DNA of 64,000 nucleotides from Brachionus manjavacas (GCA_019054805.1 JAHQIY010000008.1:2775501-2839500), one strand, 5' to 3'. Shown: positions 34,552 to 46,010, counted from the stretch's first letter. Notes: generated by a model not told the origin, from the sequence alone. Translations and numbers: made by a program.

Positions 34552-35790
34552 TTTAGGAAAATTTATTAAATTTGTAAATAAATTTGAATTGGCTTTATAT
34601 TTTTTTGCGAAGTTATATCTTATTCTCTTAAATAAAATAAATGACAAATAGTTACTAAAAATTTAAGTTAAAATTTTTTTTTTCTAGAAAAATTGAAAAA
34701 TTTTTTTGCATAACTTTAAACCAAAAACTTTTATATTGTTTAATACAAGTGGTCGATTGAGAAGTCCAAAATTTTATTTTATTTCGATCATGACCACCTT
34801 TACGTAATTAATTGAATATTTTTTATCTTAAATCTTCATTTTCAAATTTTCAATTTTATAAAGTGTTCATGACTTTAAAGAGTTTGTTTAAAAGTCACAA
34901 GTCTCAAATCAAGTCCAAGCCCGAATTTTTTTTTTCAAATTCCGAGTCAAAATCTTTTCAATTTTTTTTTCACCATGAATATTATGACTAGAAAATTCTT
35001 AAAGTATTAAATTGTCTTAATCTTGATGACTGGAAGTTCGGAGATCCCAAAGTCACTTTTTTCTCCTGTTTTACAACTTAATCAAGTAAATTTTCTTGTT
35101 TTTCCATATTTTAGGAAAATTTTATTTAACGGAAGATCACAAAAATTTGCGCCTAATTCTCGACTCCTGTCAAAGCATTTCTCCAGTAATTTTTTATTGC
35201 TTAACATGATCGTGAGATTGTTTTTGCATTCAGTGAATGTGAAGAATTTTTTGCTAAAATTGCAAGAAAAGTTGTGTTTCGCCTATCAATATAAATTCGC
35301 CTATAAAATGATATTTTTGCCGTCCCAGGTGGTTATTATGGACTTTTTTTAAAAATTAAAAAAAAAAAGTCCCGACTCGGACTTTATTTTGGCACTTTTA
35401 AGCAACTCTGACATTGATGTTTGATAAATTCCCATTTAACAAAGACAAAACGTTTCTTTTTATTTCTCAATTTTTTTTAATTTGCATACTATGATACTCG
35501 ATATTCTCTTTGATTTTTTGGGTTATTTTTTTAGATTTATTTACTTGAAATAGGTCAATTCTAAAAATTCATGAGTAAATTATAACTTTTTTAAATTTTG
35601 TATATAAAAAAAAAATTTATTTTAAGAGTGAATTTATTTTCAGATAAATAAAGCCGAATTAATGAAGTGAAACCATAATTAAAAATTAATCCTAAATCTT
35701 TATTTAAAATGCACTTGTTTCTTACTAAACTCCTTTTACTTATCATAAACAAAATGATACACTTTAAATTTTTCAAAAAAAATCTCTGAA
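34552..35790. other. Spacer with a MITE
   Basis: No gene supported. The 109-codon frame at 35023-35352 lies inside the MITE and resembles nothing. The stretch contains the element at 34879-35411; the rest is AT-rich. Confidence 0.45.
34879..35411. mobile_element. MITE of the AAGTCACAAG family, second copy
   Basis: Left end AGAGTTTGTTTAAAAGTCAC and right end CACTTTTAAGCAACTCTG are inverted and match the ends of 3726-3986. Inner arms pair GAGTCAAAATC/GACTCGGACT only weakly. Ends are approximate. Confidence 0.5.
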
Positions 35791-35808
35791 AAGTTATATC
35801 TTGGACAA

Positions 35809-37430
35809 TAAGATCCCAAAAAATTTTAATACTTCAAAAATTAATCCTATTCTAAAAGACAACTTGAAAAACAGTTATGATCTAAACAATATAAGACCTA
35901 TTTCTATTTCAAACTGCTTTGCTCAAATCCTAGAAAAACTAATTCTAATTAACTCCCCTGAGCTTTATAAAGTTAGTAATAACCAATTTGGTTTTAGGAA
36001 AAAAACCTCTTGTAACCATGCCATTTTTATATTGAAAGAAACAACTCTTAACTACATCAATAGGGGCTCTGGATGTAGGATAGCATCTTTGGATGCAGAA
36101 AGGGCCTTTGACAAGATATGGCGTGATGGCTTATTCTATAAACTATTAAAGAGACTGCATACTTCCTACTGGGTATTGCTTAGGATTTATTATAACTCAG
36201 CCCTAGCTGTTTTATCTCTTCCAAATAATCTAACAACAAAACCCTTCAAAATTGAAACTGGTGTAAAACAAGGAGCTATTTTATCTTCTTTTAATTTTAA
36301 CATATATATTGATGATCTTATAATAGAATGCCTTAACAATGAACTTGGAGCTCTTTATAAAAATCTTAATGTTTTTATCATTGTCTACGCAGATGATATA
36401 ATCTTATTAAGCCCAGTTGATTCCCATCTACAAATGCTTTTGGATATTTGTGGGACTTATGGGAATAAATGGAGAATAAAATTTAACCCTAATAAAACAA
36501 AAATTGTTAACTTAGGCATTCAATTATTTAAGCCGGTATTTCACCTTAATGGATCCGAACTTAAAGAAGCAAATCAGTTAGAATACTTAGGATTCATTAT
36601 AGATTCTAATCTTGACTTTAACACACAGGCAATTTTAAATTTTAAAAAAGTTCAGAGCAGCTTTTTTGGAATTTCGTATCTTCTGCCTAAAAATAGTCCT
36701 TCCTCTTCACCTAAATTCAAATCATTTATATACAAAACATATTGCTTATCTAAATTCACATATGGTCTTGAGGCTCTCACTCTTAATTCGACCACAAAGG
36801 ATTCAATAAATAAATTACAAAACAACTTAATTAGACAAATGTTTGGTTTAAAAGCCTATTGTCACATATCACGAGTCTTAAAAGTACTGAAAGTTTTCAA
36901 CTTTGATGAACTTTATCTTTCAAAACTAACTTTTGTTGATACAATAAAATATAATTATCTATCATCACAATTTTTAAAATATATGCTTAATGACCCCCCC
37001 TCTAATAAATCTTTTTCCTCTGACTTGGTTCTTATTTCCAAGTACTTTAAAATCGAAACCTCAAAAATTACAGTAAATACAAACCAACTTAAAGAAAATC
37101 TTAAGATTAATCTGATTTCTAATGATGGTATATCTGATTCAATTTGGTTATGTCTATGCAATTTAAAATTAAAACATTACAGATCTCTCCTAAACGAGCT
37201 AATTCAAAATAAAAGAAATTCATAAATTTTGGTCCAAATTATCTTGCTTTCTAACTTTCATGCCTTTTTCTATTTTCGAACTAATGTTCCTTTTTTTTTT
37301 TGTAATTTTATTTTTAGGTAATAATTTTTCATTTTTTAAAAAAACCCAAAAAAACAAAAAAATTTTTTTTTTTTTTTTTACTTCTCCTTAAAGGAGGTTA
37401 ATTCAATTCAATAAATAAATAAATAAATAA
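35809..37430 (+). mobile_element. 5'-truncated non-LTR retrotransposon with 13-bp target duplication
   Basis: ATATCTTGGACAA stands immediately before (35796-35808) and after (37431-37443) the element, a perfect target-site duplication. The 3' end has a short poly-purine/T stretch, TTAAAGGAGGTTAATTCAAT and an (AATA)n tail. The 5' end starts directly inside the reverse transcriptase, the usual outcome of incomplete target-primed reverse transcription. The intact frame and perfect duplication indicate a fairly recent insertion. Confidence 0.9.
35810..37225 (+). pseudogene. Reverse transcriptase ORF of the truncated LINE
   Basis: About 471 codons without a stop and without its own ATG. Reverse transcriptase blocks: NNIRPISISNCFAQILEKLI, NNQFGFRKKTSCNHAIFIL, SLDAERAFDKIWRDGLFYKL, TGVKQGAILSSFNFNIYIDD and the catalytic VYADDIILLS, then KWRIKFNPNKTKIVNLG and a C-terminal region (YLGFIIDSNLDF, FTYGLEALT). 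This is the CR1/Jockey/I-like non-LTR order. The endonuclease that would precede it is missing. It cannot be translated on its own, although the RT frame itself is undamaged. Confidence 0.9.
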
Positions 37431-38131
37431 ATATCTTGGACAACTTTTCAACAACTTTGACGAATTTATCCAAACTTTAAATGAATATTCGAAACAAAGC
37501 TATTCGATTTTGACACCCGTTAGTAGCCGAAAACTTGAAGACAACAATTTTAAATTTCTTGAAATCAAGTGTATCCATCACAGGGAGATAAATGATATAA
37601 CATCAAAAAGTACTGGTTTACGACCCAAACAAAGCTATATTAACCCATGTGGCTGTTTAGCCGAAATTAGGGTAAATTATTCAATGAGTGGAACCGAGTA
37701 TCATGTGAATCTAAGAATATAGTTTGTGATAATTGTTCTTGTATTTTTCATTTAAAATGTGTTGATAGAACTTATGCTCCAAAAAAAAAGAAATGGATTT
37801 GTAATGAATGTGCTAATTGATTAATCTTTTTTTTATCTGAAAATAAACTTTTTTTTTAATTCACTTACAGATATTTCATCTGATTTTCTTTTTGTTTATT
37901 TACAGATAATTTACGTGAAAATAAACGTATTCTTATTTTAATTATGACTATTAAAAAAAAGTAAATTTTCTGTAATTTAGTTCATTTATTCGGAAAACTG
38001 GGGATTCTGGATATGAATTTAGGAGAGATGAGAGTTGCTGACAAGTGAGATTTATATTTGAAAAATTATTTTGATTATAAAAGATTTTATTATTAAATTT
38101 ACAAATTTAAAACTAACACTTAATTCTAACA

Positions 38132-40547
38132 CTAAACATTTTGCAAGCATTGCAAATATTGCTGAGACCATTTCATTTTAAGAGGACAAATTAATATAAT
38201 AGCTTTTTCCAAATTTTCACAATAGATAAATTTATCTGATTCAGTCTTATGTTCATGGTAAATAAAATTGTTCTTCATATTTTCTTCAGTACAATACTTT
38301 GAATAATCTAAATTAAAATAAAATAAATAAACTCTTTTATTTTTATTTTCAAAAATACCATTGATTTCTTCAGCATTTGCATTCTGACTTGGAATCGGAT
38401 CCATGGCGGTTACATTTTTTTTAAATAGCAATGGACCACCTTTTTCAACCTTTTTATCTTGAGATTCAAATAAACTTATTTCATCTTCTTCAATACTCCC
38501 CAAATCTTCTTCTGTTTGTAAATCAACAGTTTCCTCATCCTCTGTCTCTTCTTCTGAATTATCATTTTTAAACTTATCCAAAATTTCAATTGAAGAATTT
38601 TTCAACAGATCCAAAATATTTATTGATGTAGTATTTGCTGCAAAAATTTCAGTTTCTTCATTTGTAGCCAAAGACTCAGTTGACGTGAATAAATTGTCTA
38701 ACACTGGCTCGGTTAGAGCTGTGGTTTCGGCAAATACTGGAATCGTGGTTTTTTCTTTAGAGGTTGATTCTTCGGCAAAAGTTATTTCTTCATTTTTTTC
38801 ATTTACTGTTTCTGTGCTAGGAACCGGACTAGATTCTATTTCCTCGGTATAAATTTTAGGCAATGCAGTTGATGTTTCTAATTTAACATCATCTGAATAA
38901 ACCAGGTTAGAGCTTATTTTAAACTTTCCGCCACACTTCAGCCACGATATTTTGGCACCACATAAACCGACACCTGGTCTATAAGTTCCACCAATGACTC
39001 GATTAATGCCGAAATAGACATCAAAATCGGGCTTGACTCCTGCGTAGCATCGTGTGTCAAAACAATTGCAGGTGACATTCTGGCCATTTAAATTGAACAA
39101 ATAAGGTGATTTAAAAACTTGGTGATATCCGCGATAGTTGTTGACTTCAATGCGCTGATCGCTGATAAAAAATGTCACTTTATCATTACTTTGAAATAAA
39201 CTGTATTCAATTTTATACAAGAGTGTATCACCACAAAATTTTGTATTCTATTAATAAAATTTAAACAAAAAATTTTAAACTTTAAAATTTTTCTATTACC
39301 AGCCAAACATAAAACCTATTGTCATTGCTGTGGATCTCTGCTGAATTTGACGTGGTTCCAGTGTCGCCTCCATAGGCATTGTTTGTCGGAGAATCACCAA
39401 TGTTAAATGTAAAACCGGAAAGCATTTCACCAAAATCAAGATCAAATCGAGCCACTCGCCTCATGTTACTCGGATCGTATTTTAGTTTTAGAACGCCCTG
39501 AGCAGAGCAAGGCGAATGCTCCATTACCGATGTTTCCAAGTAGCTTAAAGGGTTGATCCAGGAAATATTTTCTGAGTCGGATAGCTTGTATTTTAAATCA
39601 GCCACATTGACTTCTAGATCAGGCTGCTCATTTATGTAACAATTTAAAAAAGAAATTTCTGCTTTGCATAGACCAGTGCCTGGTAACAAAGAAGAATCTA
39701 CTATGGCTCGATTTAGGCCAATGTAAAGAAATGGCGAAATATGATTAAATTGACTTAGATAGTTTTTTTCGCACTGGTTACTTAGCATGGACTTTTTAAA
39801 AGTAAACAGATAGTTGTTACTGTAATAAAGAGTTGTGTTACGGTCTAAATTGTCAATTCTGAACCAATTATCTGTTATATAAATGGCAATTTTAGTGCGC
39901 GGGTTAATAAAACTTAAGGATTTATTAAGTAATAACATTTTTGATAGATCAATTGGCTCATTTGGTTCCACATTTTGATCGCATAAACTAAGTGAGCTCA
40001 TATAGAAATTAAAATTTGTATCATTTGAATGTATTTCTGAATTGTGCAAAGTGGTTCCTCGGTCACCTCCATTCAAACCATTTGTTGGTGAGTTTCCCAC
40101 ATGAATTGTAGTTCCTTTGGCTATTTCACCATACTCCAGTCGAATTCGAACCACAGTTCCATCGGTCAATTTATAAAAGGGAATTCTCAACAAAACTAAA
40201 TTTAGGAATTGAATAAAATTTAAAATTTTTAGCTTTTATTTAAATGATATTTGACATACCATTGCGAGAGCAATCATCATTGGTTTGCTCTAAGCTCGAG
40301 CGCTCTAAAACCTCAACTAAATCTGTGTCTTGGTTCTCCTCATTTGCATCGGACAAATTGACGTGATATATCTTGCTAAAGCCGTCAGAACACGAGTCTA
40401 CACAAGAGTTGGCATTTTCTGATTCTTAGAAATAAAATAATTATAAAATAGATAAAAAAATCTAATTTTTTGAAATAGAAACTTACTGTGATTCTGAGTA
40501 TTGATATGGGCAATACAATTGAGTGCAAAAAAAATCCAGAAAATCAT
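38132..40547 (-). CDS. Secreted two-repeat protein with chitin-binding-like C-terminus (745 aa)
   Basis: Exons 40547-40487, 40424-40260, 40195-39300 and 39247-38132 give one frame. Signal peptide MIFWIFFALNCIAHINT. Then two long repeats of roughly 180 residues, each made of a Gly/Asp-rich block (GEIAKGTTIHVGNSPTNGLN / GEMLSGFTFNIGDSPTNNAY, both continuing GGDxGTTxxxxEIHSND), a beta-rich block (IAIYITDNWFRIDN / VTFFISDQRIEVNN) and a Cys-ending block (IGLNRAIVDSSLLPGTGLCK / FGINRVIGGTYRPGVGLCGA). A Ser/Thr/Glu-rich linker of about 150 residues follows, likely glycosylated. The last ~60 residues (YC...HEHKTESDKFIYCE, ILICPLKMKWSQQYLQC) resemble a degenerate peritrophin-A/CBM14 chitin-binding domain. 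I do not recognise the repeat domain; lectin or matrix function is only a guess. Confidence 0.8.
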
Positions 40548-42380
40548 TTTGAATCGTGGATAGAGTTAATTTTGTTTTCAAATGAGAAACTTCGACAAAT
40601 TTATACGTATCCGAGATGTGTCTAAAATACTCAATGATTTGATAAAGATTAGTCAAAAGACCAGTTTTTTTAAAAAGAGACTGTTAAGTGTTTATGAAAA
40701 TCAATCTAAGATAAGATATTGAATTCACAAGACAATATAATCTATAAGATAAATAGAAAAACAAAAGATGTAGGCCAGAACTGAGTGGACGGAGCTATTT
40801 AATCGCCCTCCAAATAAACGATCAGTCGTTTCAAAATAGAATTAGTCACGAAATTAATTAAAAAAAAGAACTAAACAAACTCAAAGGTCCGTCCAGAATA
40901 ATTTCATTTTTTATTTGCATTTTATAATTAAAAGATTCAAAATATATTTAAATTTGTTGTAGCCAAAGGTTTCCGAATTTAAGCTTTTATTAGACACAAG
41001 GTAAACATTGAAAACTAGAGAGACTCAATGATATATTAAATTATGAAGGATTTAAAGTTCTAAATTTTCATCGGATGATATGAATCATTTAATTATTCAA
41101 AACAGCGCAAAAAAACTCTCGAACATTTAGCAGAATAATTTAAATAGTTTGAAGTTTTGATTCTCAAAAAACTTTATTTTACTAAAATTTAGCTTGTTTT
41201 AAAATTTTTTAAGACTCATTAATTTGCAAACACATAAAGGAAAATCAAAAATAAAATTAGAGAAAAAAAATTCAAGTTATTGAATTATAGTACAGGGTAT
41301 CAATCAACACCTTTTAGACTGAGTGCTATCGTCGAATGCTCAAAATCAAGCAACTATACCACATCCTACTCTGCTAGGATGACTCGACCACGCACTACGT
41401 ATGGAAAGCAAAGAAGAACCAGCTAGAAAATTTGCACTACACGAGCCAGAAGCACGACATGTTCAGGCAAGCAGAGGCGTCAAGAAGCTCTCATACAAAT
41501 GTCAAATAACTTAGATGCTTAATTGCTTTTCTGAAAAACTCACAGATGAGGAGTAAAGGGCCATAGTGATGGATAGAAGCAAATTGAGAGAGAACGGAAG
41601 AGGACAAGACAAGCTTTTAAAATTACAGCGTTAAAATTAAAAATTTAAACACAAATTTTAAAATTAAAATAAATTATTGAAAAAAGTTGTTTCATTAAAA
41701 AAATTTCGATATTAGATTAATTTTTTTGACTTGGCGTGATTTCATACAGCATAATTAACTAAAAACAAGTAAATGAGCTTCAATAGCTTCAATTATTCCA
41801 GTTTACATTTCACCTCAGTTTAAAAAGCTGATCCAGACAGTGGACGTCTGCTGATTTGCATTTAAAAAAAGTAAAATATTCAAAATTGAATGAGTGGTTT
41901 TTAAATGCTAACCTATACAAACTTTGGCAATCGAAAATCACCAGGAAATTCATAGTTATTGATTGGCATATATTGGATTTAGCATCGCAATTATTATTAA
42001 AAGCTTTGATCAATCTGGGATTACAAGCCATTTGAATGTATACACGTCTTTAAATTAATTTTTAACGATAGCGTGGCAATTTCAGAATAGATTAATGATA
42101 TGATCAATATGATCAGGTTTGATCCGAATCACAATTCTTTATTTAATAATCGATCAAATCCATAGAAAACATCTGTAAGCCATAAAATAGAAATACTAAA
42201 TATATTACCAATACCTTCTTCATTTCCAAAACAATCTAAATCAAGTTACTTATTACAATATACTGTTTAAAAGGTCTGAATTAGAGATATATTATGATAT
42301 CTTGTATGTAATTGTTGCCTTATCTATAGAGGAAATAAAATAAACCAAAACATATAAAAAAATAAATCCTTTTCTAAATG
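40548..42380. other. Intergenic stretch with a LINE remnant
   Basis: No host gene supported. A LINE fragment lies at 41320-41620. The minus-strand open frame 41810-42031 has no family resemblance. Confidence 0.4.
41320..41620 (+). mobile_element. LINE C-terminal fragment
   Basis: Pieces in shifting frames: LDHALRMESKEEPARKFAL, HEPEARHVQASRG, then KLTDEE and RAIVMDRSKLREN. The 'xGHALRMExxxxP' and 'RAIVMDRSKWRE' words belong to the C-terminal end of LINE proteins. Heavily decayed, boundaries approximate. Confidence 0.6.
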
Positions 42381-42464
42381 GTTTAATTTTTTGTGTTTGA
42401 ATTACAAAATGTATCCAATGTTGAAATAAAATTGAAAAAGTGCGATGTTTCAAATATTTTTTTC
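42381..42464. repeat. Solo arm of the 13975-14947 TIR element
   Basis: GTTTGAATTACAAAATGTAT through AAAAAGTGCGATGTTTCAAA matches one terminal repeat of the nested element almost base for base. No partner arm was found nearby. It runs straight into GTTCC/ATTCC-rich sequence. Confidence 0.7.
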
Positions 42465-42467
42465 TGT

Positions 42468-42560
42468 TCTCTTATTTCCGTTCCATCCATTCCGTTCTTT
42501 TAGTTCCGTTTCGTTCCTTCTATTCCATTTCATCCGTTCCTTTCAATTCATACCACCCAT
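42468..42560 (-). repeat. Inverted outlier of the GGAAT-type satellite
   Basis: Runs of TTCCGTTCCATCCATTCCGT type, the complement of the GGAATGGA repeat at 45090-45365. The two arrays face each other across the Tc1-like and unassigned ORFs, about 2.5 kb apart. Confidence 0.6.
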
Positions 42561-43012
42561 TTTATTAATTTTTTTATATTAAATTTTTTTAAAGTTTCCG
42601 TTCCATTCATATTAAAAATAGTATTCTTTCTATTTTTTGTTAAATATATTTTAAATTGCTTAAATTAACTCCGTATTATCATATTTAAATTATTCAAAAA
42701 CGACTTAATATATGAAGCATATAGATCTTTTAAATATTTTCATTTTTTTTTTAAATTTGAATTTTTTAATTATATTTTAATTTTTTTCTTCTTTTATAAT
42801 ATAAGGTCTAAATTTATTTATAGATTTAATTAATCAACTTTCAAATAAAGGTAACCGTTCGAACAAAAAAACTCAACATCACTGTTTTTAATCGAGAAGG
42901 AAATTCAAAAGTATTTAACTCATTTCAAATGTATTTTTTTTTGTTTATTCTGAGAATAAACAAAAAAAAAATGCTTAATATAAAAAAAATGCTTAAAAAA
43001 AATGCAATATGC

Positions 43013-43740
43013 TTAATTTTTGAAATAAAATTTTTTTTTATGATCAGTCCATTCTCCTTTTCGTTCTTTTATTATTCCTAGAATGTATTCTAAGTGATTG
43101 ATATAATTTTGACATTTTTGAGCACTTAGTTTTTTTTCAAACTCTCTTATTTTTGTGTATAGTTGTTGTATGTTACGGCATTGATGCTTTCTTACATACT
43201 CTTTCAAATCATGCCATAAAAGTTCAATCACATTTAAATCTGAATATTTTACAGTAATCTTTAACTAATTTATTTTTATAAAAAAATATTTTTCCTAAAA
43301 AATTATTTTACCCAATTTATGTTCGTTTCGATTAAGTAATTGACACACAATCTTGAATCATGCTTTGAATCATTATCTTGAATCAAAACACATTGACAAT
43401 TAAACTTTTCTAGCAAAAAAGGATAAAGGTGCTTATCTAGTATAAATTTATAACCGAAACGGTTTAAATTTGATTGGAAAAGCTAATATAAAAATTATTT
43501 AAAATTGAAGCACACTTTTTCGATAATAACTGACATTTTTTTGATTTCCTCTCATTGATTTGAAAAAAATAACTCCCAAAGTATTTAATTTTCTTAGTTA
43601 GACGATATATTCTAATTCCTAGATAAAAAATAGCCTGAAAAAAATTTAATTTTTGTGATGAAACCCCAGGCCGAGACAAATGATTCTTCTGTCATAAAAG
43701 TCTTAGGATCCTTAAGATTCGTACCGACTGAAGATATCAT
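43013..43740 (-). pseudogene. Tc1/mariner-type transposase fragment, with an intron
   Basis: Exon 43477-43312 reads YKFILDKHLYPFLLEKF then CVLIQDNDSKHDSRLCVNYL and IETNIN; a 47-bp GT-AG intron (43311-43265) follows; exon 43264-43013 reads LKITVKYSDLNVIELLWHDL, KEYVRK and onward to a stop. QDNxxxHxS is the second catalytic Asp block and YSDLNxIELLWHDLK the third (Glu) block of Tc1-like DDE transposases. Upstream to 43740 only weak WG-containing traces remain and the first Asp block is not visible. Truncated and inactive. Confidence 0.75.
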
Positions 43741-44905
43741 TGAATTTAAAAGAGGTAAAATAATATTAAAAAAAAATTAAAAAAAAATTAAAAAAAAATA
43801 AAAAATAAAAAAATATAAAGTATGAAATTGGGGAGTGCCTTAAGTGCAAAATAAAAATTGTTCGTACCAATCATATATAAATTTGCGAACTAAAATTCCT
43901 GGATATGTTCAATGAAAAGCTAGGTGAAATATTCAAAGAAGTTAATGAACCCAGACTTGACCTAATTGTTGAAAAAAGCTCAACATCCGATGATATTGCC
44001 CAAAGTTCAATTAATCGGAATAAAAGAATTAATGACAATACAAATATTCCGTTGTCGAAATCATTTTATTCTTTGACTATCAAAGAAAATGTTTTATGGC
44101 AAACAGGAAAATCTAGTGAAAATATAGAAAAGACTTTCTCGACATTCACAAAAAATTTTCACAATGAATTCCCTAAAGTAATATTTTTTTGTTTTTAGTA
44201 TTTTAATCTTTATATTTTCGTAGCTTACTAAAAGACTGACAAAAATAGAAGAAAACATCGTTATTTTAAACAAAAAAATCTCCCCATTAGAAGAGTACTT
44301 ACCTAAAATATATGATAAATAAATAATATATGTAAATAATTTTTCATTATAAATCAAAATTTTAAAATAAAATAATATTATGAATTAAAAAAATTAAATA
44401 AAAAAAATCAAAAGTGGGAAGACTGAATAGTTCTGATAGACCATTGACTAGCAAGCAATCAAATGAAAATGAAAGTGATAAAGAGTCAGAACAGGATGAA
44501 GAAGAGACCGACGAGAAGGATTCAAAAATGACACTATCAAGGAAAACAGGTTCTAATAGTAAAACGCAAGAACAAGTTGAAGTAAAATATTTAATAAAAA
44601 AAATTAGATTTTTATTTTTTTTTGGGTTTAGTGAAAAGCTAAATAAAATTTATGACGAGGAAATTAACAAATTGTTCGTTGCAGACTATAATGACAGTAG
44701 TATACAAACATTGAGAGAAAAAAATGCAGCGAAAGTTGCGGTATTGAAAAGTAAAATTTTTGAAATAAAATGAAAAAAATTAAAAATCTATTAAAAGTTC
44801 GATTTGAGACAGAAAGTATAAAATTAGGATTTGATGATTGGAAAGAACACTGGAATTCAATACTCCAGAAAAGAAGAAAGAAACAATGGAGAGGAAAACA
44901 ATAGT
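43658..44905 (+). CDS. Unassigned coding-like ORF cluster beside the Tc1 remnant
   Basis: Several plus-strand open pieces look coding but could not be joined with confidence. 43658-43754 (MKPQAETNDSSVIKVLGSLR..EFKRG, then a GT); 43796-43861 with ECLKCKIK; 43905-44177 (MFNEKLGEIFKEVNEPRLDL..) with a GT donor leading to 44224-44322 (LTKRLTKIEENIVILNKKIS.., coiled coil, stop); and 44414-44773, a charged protein (ESDKESEQDEEETDEKDSKM..), followed in another frame by FDDWKEHWNSILQKRRKKQW to 44905. They may be one or two proteins of a mobile element or a decayed host gene. No family recognised. Confidence 0.35.
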
Positions 44906-45089
44906 GTATATAAAATTTAATATTTTATGAAGAAAAAAAAATTTTAAATTTCAAAATAAAAATTTATTATAAAGAAAATTTTAAATTCAAATTAAAGATT
45001 TATTAGAAAGAAAAATTTTATTTTAAAAAATAAAGATTTATCTTGAGAATCAAAAAAACGATTTTTTAATAAAGAAAATGTAATAAAAA

Positions 45090-45365
45090 AAAATCTGAAA
45101 GGAACGGATGGAATGGAATGAATGGAGCCGATCGGATGGATGGAATAGATTGAAAGGAACGGATGGAATGGAATGGATGGAACCGATGGAATGGATTGAA
45201 CGGAACGGATGGAATGGAATGGATGGAACCGATGGAATGAATGGAATGGAATGAATGGAGCCGATGGAATGGAAGTAATAGAACGGAATGGAATGGAACC
45301 GATGGAATGGAATGAATGGAACCGATGGAATGGAATGGATGGAACGGAACGGATGGAATGGAATG
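45090..45365 (+). repeat. GGAAT-type satellite array
   Basis: Irregular tandem runs of GGAATGGAATGGATGGA with interspersed ACCGAT and GCCGAT, units of 5 and about 22-25 bp. It lacks stops in several minus-strand frames simply because of the pentamer, producing false 147- and 160-codon reading frames rich in Pro, Ser, His, Phe and Ile. Confidence 0.9.
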
Positions 45366-45535
45366 TCGGACAGGTTGATTGAGAAAGTGATGAGTCGGAG
45401 GGGTCGGACGGGTTGATTGAGAAAGTGATGAGTGGGAGGGGTCGGACGTGTTGATTGAGAAAGTGATGAGTCGGATGGGTTGGGCGGGTTCACTGAGAAA
45501 GTTATATGAGTCGGATGGTTCGGACTGGTTGTCTG
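45366..45535 (+). repeat. Three to four copies of a ~37-bp tandem repeat
   Basis: Repeats of GGTTGATTGAGAAAGTGATG followed by AGTCGGAGGGGTCGGAC; the last copy is degenerate (GGTTCACTGAGAAAGTTATA). It abuts the GGAAT-type array and is GC-richer than its surroundings. Confidence 0.85.
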
Positions 45536-45859
45536 AAATAGTGGACATGATCAGACGAGTGGAATGGCAGACTGTGTTGGTGACAAATCGACCTAAAAAT
45601 AAAAAAATTTTAGTTTCTTTGCTTTAGGAAAAAAAAGAAAAAAATTTCATTTATTGCTCTGAAGAGTTGGCTTAAATAAAAAAATAAAAATAAATTTGCA
45701 AAACTAAATTTTATTTGAAGATACAAAAAAGAGTACAACACTCCACGAATAAAATTTATTAGCGGTATCAAAATTAAATTAACAAAAGTAATTAAAATTT
45801 TTTGAATCAAAAAAAAAATTTTAAGATAAAAATATTAAATTTTTAATAAAATATGAAAT

Positions 45860-46010
45860 GGTAGACATGGCCGAACACCTTGGCCGACATGGCCGACTAG
45901 GCCGGCCGAGATGGCCGAACAACTTGGCCGACATGGCCGAACAACTTTGCCGACTAGGCAGGCCGCGCCGACGACATTGAAAGGCCGCGCCGGCCGGCCG
46001 AACTGCGTTA
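45860..46010 (+). repeat. GC-rich GGCCGA tandem repeat
   Basis: About 150 bp built from CTTGGCCGACATGGCCGA and GGCCGGCCGA words. It is the most GC-rich stretch in the window and is isolated in AT-rich flanks. The minus-strand frame across it (45835-46035) is a by-product of the repeat. Confidence 0.85.

Larger units (their letters stand above)
35780..37831 (+). pseudogene. MULE-type (ZSWIM3-N-like) ORF with PHD-like tail, interrupted by a LINE
   Basis: Flanking the retrotransposon, 35784-35808 and 37444-37720 join in one frame: ISEKLYLGQ, LFNNFDEFIQTLNEYSKQSY, SSRKLEDNNFKFLEIKCIHH, SKSTGLRPKQSYINPCGCLA. This Cys/His pattern ending in GLRPxQS..xCxA is the N-terminal DNA-binding-like domain of MULE transposases and ZSWIM3-type proteins. 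After a frame shift at about 37710 comes a PHD-like end: VCDNCSCIFHLKCV, KKKKWICNECAN and a stop at 37821. The catalytic core expected between these parts is absent, so the locus was probably already an internally deleted MULE remnant before the LINE landed. Confidence 0.65.

Noticed and set aside
35023-35352. Plus-strand 109-codon frame
   Set aside because: Lies inside an inverted-repeat MITE, resembles no family, and its neighbours show no compatible exon.
41810-42031. Minus-strand 73-codon frame with Cys residues
   Set aside because: No family resemblance, no splice or start context, flanked by LINE debris.
45050-45548. Two overlapping minus-strand frames of 147 and 160 codons, rich in HSIPSVPF-type repeats
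   Set aside because: Both frames are open only because the GGAAT-type satellite and 37-bp repeat lack stops; several frames are equally open and there is no other coding sign.
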